Below are positions 32,530-37,604 of a DNA stretch of 37,604 bases, in pieces. Both the position numbers and the translations under genes were made by a program. The notes under the pieces are model-generated. The model worked only from the letters and a program-made list of their open reading frames with translations. It had not been told where the DNA came from and did not search any database. Source of the stretch: Planctomycetota bacterium (GTDB lineage: Bacteria > Planctomycetota > GCA-002687715). The DNA lies in contig NYSS01000002.1 of assembly GCA_002683135.1 (NCBI GenBank), forward strand, positions 1-37,604, written 5' to 3'. How positions within the stretch are numbered: the first letter of the stretch is position 1; each line of letters starts with the position of its first letter.

Positions 32530-34397
32530 CAGACCTCAGGGTAGACGTCGGCGGGCAGACGGACCTCGGGGGCGTCGAGGGCGCGTTGAGGTGGTTGGCC
32601 CGGGGCCTCGATGTGCAGCTCTCCGCGATAGCGTCCGCCGGGGGCGACCTTCGCGAACCACTGTTGGGTCGTGCCGTCGATCTCAGCGTGTATGGCTTCG
32701 CCGGTGCGGGTCTCCGTCAGGGTGAGCCGGTAGCGGATGCGGGGCCTGGCATCGGGCTCGAGCGCCGCGATGCGCGCGGCGCTGGCCTCGCCGCCCAGCT
32801 CCCAGAAGCAGAAGAGGGTGTCGGGGCTGAACGGGACCAGCGTCAGGACGTCGCGCGGATAGCCGGATGGGACGTCCGCCAGCTCCGGCAACTCCACCTC
32901 GATGGGTTCAGGAGGCAGGTCCTGCATGACGGCGTCGAGGTGACCACCGTCGGCGCGACGGTCGATCGCGTCCCGGTAGACCTGGACGTACTCGCGGGCT
33001 GAGCGCGCCCACGACCAGTCCGTCTCCATTCCGGCCTCGCGCATGCGGTCCAGCCCGGCGGCGTCGCGGTACAGCGAGCAGGCGCGGTCGACGGCCTCGG
33101 CGAGCGCTCCCGGGTTCAACTCTTCGAACGTGAAACCCGTTACGCCATCGGTGACCGTGTCGCGCAGGCCGCCCACGCGGCGCACGATGGGCGGCGTCCC
33201 GTAGCGCATGGAGATGAGCTGGTTGAGCCCGCAGGGTTCGAACCGGGACGGCATGAGGAAGAAGTCCGAGCCGGCCTCGACCAGGCTGGAGAAGGGCGCG
33301 TCGAACGTGAGCCGGGCGTGGACGCGGCCCGGGTGACGAGACTCCAGGTCCCTGAACGCGTCCTCCAGGTCCGGCTGTCCGGAGCCGAGGACGACCAGTC
33401 GCACGGACGGGTCGCGACCGAGGAGCGCGTCCATCACCGGCAGCACGACGTCGAGCCCCTTCTGGTCGACGAGGCGGGAGACGCATCCGAACACGGGCCC
33501 GTCCGTGGGCTGCAGGTCGCTCTCCTCGAGGAGGGCGTCGCGGCAGTCTCTTTTGCCCGCGAGGTCGCCGGCGTCGTAGTGGGCGGGGAGGTTCGGGTCC
33601 GTTGATGGGTCCCAGGTCTCGGTGTCGAGGCCGTTGACGATGCCGACCAGCAGGTCCTTGCGCCAGGACAGCAGCCCCTCCAGGCCGTTCCCGTATTCTT
33701 CGGTCAGGATCTCCCGTGCGTAGGTGCGTGAGACGGTGGTGACGGCGTCGGAGAAGCGGACGGCGCCGGCAAGCAGGTTGCCCAGGCCGTCCTCGAGCAG
33801 CTTGCCCTCCTGGAGGAACCAGCTCGGGACGCCCGCGTGGGCGAGGTCCTTGGACGGGAACACCCCCTGGTAGGCGAGGTTGTGGATGGTCGTCACGGTG
33901 GCCGCGGCGGCGACCTCGGCGTCGTTGCGGTGCACGGCCCGCAGCAGGGGCGCCACCAGGGCGGTCTGCCAGTCGTTCAGGTGCCAGACGTCGGGGAAGA
34001 ACCCGGTGGCGTGGGGGATCTTCAGGAGGGCCCGGCAGAAGTAGAGGAAGCGGAGGTGCCCGTCTCCGTAGCTCCCGGGTTCGGTCCCGTAGAGTTGCTC
34101 TTCCGCCTCGAACATCCACGGGTTTTCGATGAGATAGACCGGGACTTCCGGTGACCCGGGCATGGTGGTCCGCAGCAGCTTGAACGGCCGGCTCTCCCCG
34201 GCGAAGGGGCAGCTCACGTGCTCGGCGACGACCTCGCGGACATCCGACCGGCGACGCACCTTGGGGTACAGCGGCAGGCAGACGGCCACCTCTATGCCGA
34301 GAGCATGGAGCGCGCGGGGGAGCGCCCCGGCGACATCCGCGAGGCCCCCCGTCTTGGCGAACGGGTGCACCTCGGAGGCAGCCAGCAGGACCTTCAT
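32529..34397 (-). CDS. glgA: Glycogen synthase with C-terminal DUF4912-like domain
   Basis: 622 residues, longer than the usual 475-480 of GlgA. Residues 1 to about 475 are a GT5 synthase: KTGGLADVAGALPRAL near the start, LNDWQTALVAPLL, and the C-terminal-domain motifs SRFEPCGLNQLISMRYG and VRRVGGLRDTVTDGVTG. It extends alpha-1,4-glucan from ADP-glucose (or possibly UDP-glucose). An acidic Pro-rich linker follows. Then residues about 510-605 resemble DUF4912 (DVLTLVPFSPDTLFCFWELG, then RYRLTLTETRTGEAI), a beta-rich domain that may bind glucan; this is inference. The ATG lacks a clear ribosome-binding site, and TAGACT (34404-34409, minus strand) stands only 6 bp before it, which might mean a leaderless start. 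Its stop overlaps the branching-enzyme start. Confidence 0.92.
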   Translation of the reverse strand: MKVLLAASEVHPFAKTGGLADVAGALPRALHALGIEVAVCLPLYPKVRRRSDVREVVAEHVSCPFAGESRPFKLLRTTMPGSPEVPVYLIENPWMFEAEEQLYGTEPGSYGDGHLRFLYFCRALLKIPHATGFFPDVWHLNDWQTALVAPLLRAVHRNDAEVAAAATVTTIHNLAYQGVFPSKDLAHAGVPSWFLQEGKLLEDGLGNLLAGAVRFSDAVTTVSRTYAREILTEEYGNGLEGLLSWRKDLLVGIVNGLDTETWDPSTDPNLPAHYDAGDLAGKRDCRDALLEESDLQPTDGPVFGCVSRLVDQKGLDVVLPVMDALLGRDPSVRLVVLGSGQPDLEDAFRDLESRHPGRVHARLTFDAPFSSLVEAGSDFFLMPSRFEPCGLNQLISMRYGTPPIVRRVGGLRDTVTDGVTGFTFEELNPGALAEAVDRACSLYRDAAGLDRMREAGMETDWSWARSAREYVQVYRDAIDRRADGGHLDAVMQDLPPEPIEVELPELADVPSGYPRDVLTLVPFSPDTLFCFWELGGEASAARIAALEPDARPRIRYRLTLTETRTGEAIHAEIDGTTQQWFAKVAPGGRYRGELHIEAPGQPPQRALDAPEVRLPADVYPEV

Positions 34398-34509
34398 GGG
34401 GCGAGTCTAAGTCGCGCCCGCACCCGCTTCTACATCCGGCATGGAAGATCGGGCCCCGGTTGGTGTCCTTCGCGGGGAGGGTAGGATGGGCGCCGTCTTG
34501 GAGAAGACC

Positions 34510-35523
34510 ATGAGGATCGGACTGCTCGTAGGCATGGAGGACACGTTTCCGCGCGCGCTTCGGGAGCGGGTGGAGGGGCGTGCCGACGACGTCACCATCG
34601 AGGTGATCGCCCTGGAAGGGACGGGCCTCGATGAGCTCTCCGATTACGACGTGATCTTCGACCGGATCTCCCATGAGGTCGGGTACTACCGCTCGTTCGT
34701 CCGGCACGCGCGGCTGTCCGGGACCCGGGTCGTCAACGACCCGTTCCTCGTTGGATCGGATGACCGGTTCTTCGACGCAGCGTTCGCCGAGCGGCTCGGG
34801 CTGTCGGTGCCGCGCACGGTGCTGTTACCCCAGAAGTCCTATCCGGACACCATCACCCCGGCTTCGCTGCGCAACCTGACCTGGCCGGTGCCCTTTGCTC
34901 GCCACCTCGAAGCGGTCGGGACCCCGGCGCTGTTACGCCCGGTGGGTTCCCGTGGCTGGCGGCACGCGACGCGCGTCACGAGCCTCGATGAGTTCATGGC
35001 CGCCTACGACCGGACCGGCACGGAGACCATGATGCTGCAGGAGGCGGTCCCTTGGAGCCGCTACGTGCGTTGCATCGTCGTGGGCGGGGACCGGGTGATC
35101 GTCGCGCGGTACGACCCGGAGTATCGGCAGTACCTGGAGGACGCGGATTATCTCGAACCTGCGCTCGAGGAGCGGGTCGTGCACGACGCCGCCACGGTCG
35201 CCGCTGCCCTCGGGTATGGAATCTGCGCCATCGAATTCGCGATCGTCGAAGACGATCCGTACGCCGTTGAGTTCGTGAACCCGGTGCCGGATTTCGAGCG
35301 CAGCATCCTCACGCCCTTCTGGTTCGAGAAGGTCGTCGAGGCGACGGCGGAGTATCTCGTGGGCCTGGCTCGATTGGGGCGGGAGACGCTCGACCTCCAG
35401 AAACCCCGAGGCGGTGGCTTGATCGCCTCGGTCACGGAGCTGTCCTCGCCTGGAGGGGCTGGCGGAGAGGCGCCCGCCAAGAAGAAGGCGTCGACCAAGA
35501 AGAAGGCTGGAAACACCAGGTAG
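34510..35523 (+). CDS. RimK-like ATP-grasp ligase with Lys-rich tail
   Basis: 337 residues from ATG 34510, with GGAG 6 nt upstream; ATG 34486 has an equally good site (GGGGAGG) and cannot be excluded. The N-terminal part (RIGLLVGMEDTFPRALRERV) is the pre-ATP-grasp domain, followed by the ATP-binding part: NDPFLVGSDDRFFDA, then PALLRPVGSRGWRHATRV, LQEAVPWSRYVRCIVVGG and CAIEFAIVEDDPYAVEFVNP. The late Glu and Asn residues are the usual Mg sites. The phosphate-binding Lys, normally in LKP, is Arg. After about residue 305 comes a Gly/Ala linker and a strongly basic end (APAKKKASTKKKAGNTR). Such proteins join a carboxylate to an amine through an acyl-phosphate. The substrate is unknown; the two following genes are also ligases. 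Confidence 0.78.
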   Translation: MRIGLLVGMEDTFPRALRERVEGRADDVTIEVIALEGTGLDELSDYDVIFDRISHEVGYYRSFVRHARLSGTRVVNDPFLVGSDDRFFDAAFAERLGLSVPRTVLLPQKSYPDTITPASLRNLTWPVPFARHLEAVGTPALLRPVGSRGWRHATRVTSLDEFMAAYDRTGTETMMLQEAVPWSRYVRCIVVGGDRVIVARYDPEYRQYLEDADYLEPALEERVVHDAATVAAALGYGICAIEFAIVEDDPYAVEFVNPVPDFERSILTPFWFEKVVEATAEYLVGLARLGRETLDLQKPRGGGLIASVTELSSPGGAGGEAPAKKKASTKKKAGNTR

Positions 35524-35533
35524 CTCGCGACCG

Positions 35534-36877
35534 ATGCACGATCCGATCAAGCTCTACCGCCAACTCCTCGACGCGGACAAGGACCGCTGGCTCGCTGACA
35601 TCCCCCGTGTACAGCAGGCATTGATCGACGCCGGATGCCACTACTCGGGGCGGCCGTTCGTGAAGGTGCTGCGCCCGAAGTTCTTGCAGCGTTCGGAGTA
35701 CGCCTATCTGGACTACGTGTCCGGTGTGCTCATGGGCTTGTTTCGGCGGCTCTCGGACATGGTGCAGGACTCCGAGGACCTCAAGCGATACCTCGCCATC
35801 AGCGATGGAGAACGTCGGCTCATCGCTCCCGAGCCGCTCTGCCCCGATCCCTTGCCCTTCACGCGGCTGGACTCGTTCGCGACGGTGGACGGGCCGCGGT
35901 TCGTCGAGTTGAACGGCGAGGCGCCGGCTGGCGCCGGCTTCAACGACGCGGCCATGGGAGTCCTCGGTGAGCATCCGCTCATCAAGGACTTCATGGAGCG
36001 TACGGGGGCGCGTTCCATGAAGGCCATGGACGGCGTCCTCGACGGGCTGCTCAAGGCGTGGCGTGCGGCGGGCAGGCGTAGCAGGCCGACGATCCTCATC
36101 ACGGACTACGATCACCTGCCGACGGTCCCTGAGTTCCTCACCCTGCGGGACCACTTCATCGCCAACGGCTTCGACGCCGTGTACGAAGACCCGAGGGCAC
36201 TGACGTTCGAAGGCGGGCGTCTGTGGGCGAAGGGCAAGGCCATCGACCTCGTCTATCGCCGGGTCCTGACCAACGAATTCCTCGAGAAGGGGGCCGAGGT
36301 CAAGGCGCTGTTCGATGCTTATGAGGCGCAGGCCGTCGTCATGGTCAACCCGTTCCGTTCCAAGACCGCTCACAAGAAGGCGTGCTTCGCGTTGCTGTCG
36401 GGCGACCACCTGGGGACGGATTGGATGACCCGGGAAGAGCAGGCGGTCGTTGAGCGGACCATCCCCTGGACCCGCAAGGTCCGGGACACGAAAGCCGACC
36501 TGCACGGCGAGGAGGTCGACCTGTTGCCGTTCGCGGCTGCGAACGCGGAGCGCTTCGTGCTGAAGCCGAGCGACGAGTACGGTGGGAAGGGCGTCACGGT
36601 GGGGTGGGAGTGTGAGGCCTCCGCCTGGGAGGCGTTGCTTCAGGACGCGGCGCGCACCGACACCGAGGAGTACGTGCTGCAGGAGCGCATCCACACCATC
36701 GAAGAGCCCTTTCCCATGCTGGACAGGGAGCTAGAGGACCAGCCCATGATCGTGGACCTGGACCCCTACATCTACTTCGGCAAGGTCCACGGCGTGCTCG
36801 CGCGCCTGGCCTCGGGGTCCCTGTGCAACGTGACGTCCGGGGGAGGCCAGATCCCGGTGCTGATCATGCCGGATTAG
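35534..36877 (+). CDS. Circularly permuted ATP-grasp ligase (type 2)
   Basis: 447 residues, 10 bp after the previous gene, with a weak ribosome-binding site. It resembles the circularly permuted ATP-grasp/glutathionylspermidine-synthetase-like group. The order of motifs is GPRFVELNGEAPAGAGFNDA, then ILITDYDHLPTVPEF, a segment around LVYRRVLTNEF, and FVLKPSDEYGGKGVTVGWEC with the ATP-binding Lys. YVLQERIHTIEEPFPMLD and the C-terminal GKVHGVLARLASGSLCN, then TSGGGQIPVLIMPD, complete the fold. No amidase half, as in bifunctional glutathionylspermidine enzymes, is present. It should form an amide or peptide bond using ATP. Operon position between two other ligases points to a multi-step peptide-like product. 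Confidence 0.75.
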   Translation: MHDPIKLYRQLLDADKDRWLADIPRVQQALIDAGCHYSGRPFVKVLRPKFLQRSEYAYLDYVSGVLMGLFRRLSDMVQDSEDLKRYLAISDGERRLIAPEPLCPDPLPFTRLDSFATVDGPRFVELNGEAPAGAGFNDAAMGVLGEHPLIKDFMERTGARSMKAMDGVLDGLLKAWRAAGRRSRPTILITDYDHLPTVPEFLTLRDHFIANGFDAVYEDPRALTFEGGRLWAKGKAIDLVYRRVLTNEFLEKGAEVKALFDAYEAQAVVMVNPFRSKTAHKKACFALLSGDHLGTDWMTREEQAVVERTIPWTRKVRDTKADLHGEEVDLLPFAAANAERFVLKPSDEYGGKGVTVGWECEASAWEALLQDAARTDTEEYVLQERIHTIEEPFPMLDRELEDQPMIVDLDPYIYFGKVHGVLARLASGSLCNVTSGGGQIPVLIMPD

Positions 36878-36915
36878 GAGGGTAGAGTCGGGCGTCTCGC
36901 GCTCAGCCTATAACC

Positions 36916-37604
36916 ATGACGTTCAACCCCATCTCGAAGATCACAGAGATCCCCACCCTCGGCGTCGAGGTCGAGTACCAGATCGTTGATCCGGAGACGC
37001 GGGAGCTCTCCTCCAACACCGAGGTCATCCTGCAGGAGGGGGCGGAGATCTACGGATCGAACATCCGCCCCGAGTTCCACGCCGCGATGGTCGAGTGCCT
37101 CACGACTCCGTGCGCGACGGTGCGGGACGTCGTCGAGCAGGTCGCCGAGCTGCGACGCACCCTGATCGGGCTCGCCCGCAAGAGAGGCTTGCGGGTCGTC
37201 GCCGCGTCGACGCACCCGACGACCCACTGGCGGGAGGTGAAGCTCACCACCAGCGAACGCTATCTCCAGATCCAGAGGGACCTGGGGGACGTGGCCCGGT
37301 CGAACCTCATCTACGGCATGCATTGCCATGTGGGGATCGAGGACAAGGAGGCCCGGATCGCGGTGATGAACTCGGTGCGGTATTTCCTGCCCCACCTCCT
37401 GGCCATGACGTGCTCGTCACCGTTCTGGCAGGGGCGGGATACGGGGCTCGCCTCGACGCGAACCGGCATCTTTCGCCGCTTCCCGCGGACGGGTATCCCG
37501 GACTACTTCGGCAGCTGGGTCGAGTTCGAGACCTATGTGAAGGCGCTCGTCGATACGGAGTGCATCGACAACGCGAAGAAGATCTACTGGGACATTCGCC
37601 CGCA
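36916..37604 (+). CDS. GCS2/YbdK-type carboxylate-amine ligase (3' end outside window)
   Basis: An open frame from ATG 36916 to the window edge, 229 full codons of an expected 370-420. It is recognised by the N-terminal LGVEVEYQIVDPETREL, NIRPEFHAAMVECLTTPC, and GMHCHVGIEDKEARIAVMN. Then follow SSPFWQGRDTGLASTRTG, PRTGIPDYFGSW, and IDNAKKIYWDIRP. This is the glutamate-cysteine ligase type 2 (GCS2) family, which forms a gamma- or alpha-amide between an amino acid carboxylate and an amine with ATP. YbdK-like members have weak or undefined glutamate-cysteine activity. The ribosome-binding site is poor; AGGAGG at the end of the previous gene is 34 nt away. It belongs to the same operon as the two ATP-grasp genes (38-bp gap). 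Confidence 0.88.
   Translation, partial: MTFNPISKITEIPTLGVEVEYQIVDPETRELSSNTEVILQEGAEIYGSNIRPEFHAAMVECLTTPCATVRDVVEQVAELRRTLIGLARKRGLRVVAASTHPTTHWREVKLTTSERYLQIQRDLGDVARSNLIYGMHCHVGIEDKEARIAVMNSVRYFLPHLLAMTCSSPFWQGRDTGLASTRTGIFRRFPRTGIPDYFGSWVEFETYVKALVDTECIDNAKKIYWDIRP

Noticed and set aside
32908-34707. 599-codon minus-strand frame across glgA
   Set aside because: Arg/Pro-rich shadow of glgA in another frame; it would also run across the divergent promoter region into the ligase gene.
35432-36694. 420-codon minus-strand frame opposite the circularly permuted ATP-grasp gene
   Set aside because: Antisense shadow without motif.
36909-36914. TATAAC directly before the GCS2 start as a -10 box
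   Set aside because: It would place the transcript start inside the coding sequence, past the ATG, and no -35 is seen.
1-37604. Mobile elements, CRISPR arrays, phage or toxin-antitoxin genes
   Set aside because: I looked for transposase or integrase motifs, evenly spaced direct repeats and short toxin-like pairs and saw none.

Overview
The window is high-GC DNA (roughly two thirds G+C by eye), densely coded on both strands, with no gene-free stretch longer than about 250 bp. Gene content suggests a Gram-negative bacterium with an elaborate envelope, most likely a member of the Planctomycetota. The clues are a secreted sulfatase, a secreted alpha/alpha-toroid protein, long secreted proteins of unknown function, a flotillin/NfeD cluster, and a very large Ser/Thr-kinase/histidine-kinase hybrid. 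I infer this phylum from gene content only; no rRNA gene is present. I see no insertion sequence, phage gene, integrase or CRISPR array.

Layout. (1) 2-2154, +: the 3' end of an O-antigen-ligase-like membrane protein with TPRs, coupled to a small secreted protein with a C-terminal membrane anchor. (2) 2165-10495, -: an M14 zinc carboxypeptidase whose ribosome-binding site sits in a perfect hairpin; a secreted protein resembling a DUF1570-type metallopeptidase without its active-site motif; PRPP synthetase (prs); DNA polymerase I (polA). (3) 10608-16118, +: a protein of about 1,836 residues with kinase, ATPase, TPR, GAF, histidine-kinase and receiver modules. (4) 16140-16574, -: a small secreted protein. 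(5) 16825-21778, +: a secreted HEAT-repeat protein followed by a LolC/LolD/LolE-like ABC transporter, with overlapping or nearly abutting genes. (6) 21783-25860, -: long NfeD, short NfeD, FloA, a single-pass membrane protein and a winged-helix protein. (7) 25925-30667: a membrane protein with a degenerate metallophosphoesterase domain and cutA (+), rpmG for a cysteine-poor L33 (-), a secreted toroid protein (+) and a sulfatase (+). (8) 30735-30854, -: tRNA-Ala(GGC) and its terminator. (9) 30898-34397, -: glycogen synthase with a DUF4912-like tail, coupled to a GH57 branching enzyme. (10) 34510-37604, +: three consecutive ATP-dependent ligases, namely a RimK-like ATP-grasp protein, a circularly permuted ATP-grasp protein, and a GCS2/YbdK-type carboxylate-amine ligase cut by the window edge.

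How they work together. Regions 5 and 6 are envelope functions: lipoprotein or lipid export and flotillin membrane domains. Region 9 makes a branched alpha-glucan. Region 10 has the composition of an amidoligase operon that could build a small peptide or peptide-like conjugate. It is the best candidate here for an undescribed pathway, but its product cannot be read from sequence and its 3' end lies outside the window. Functional names rest on motif recognition in the translated sequence; no database search was run.
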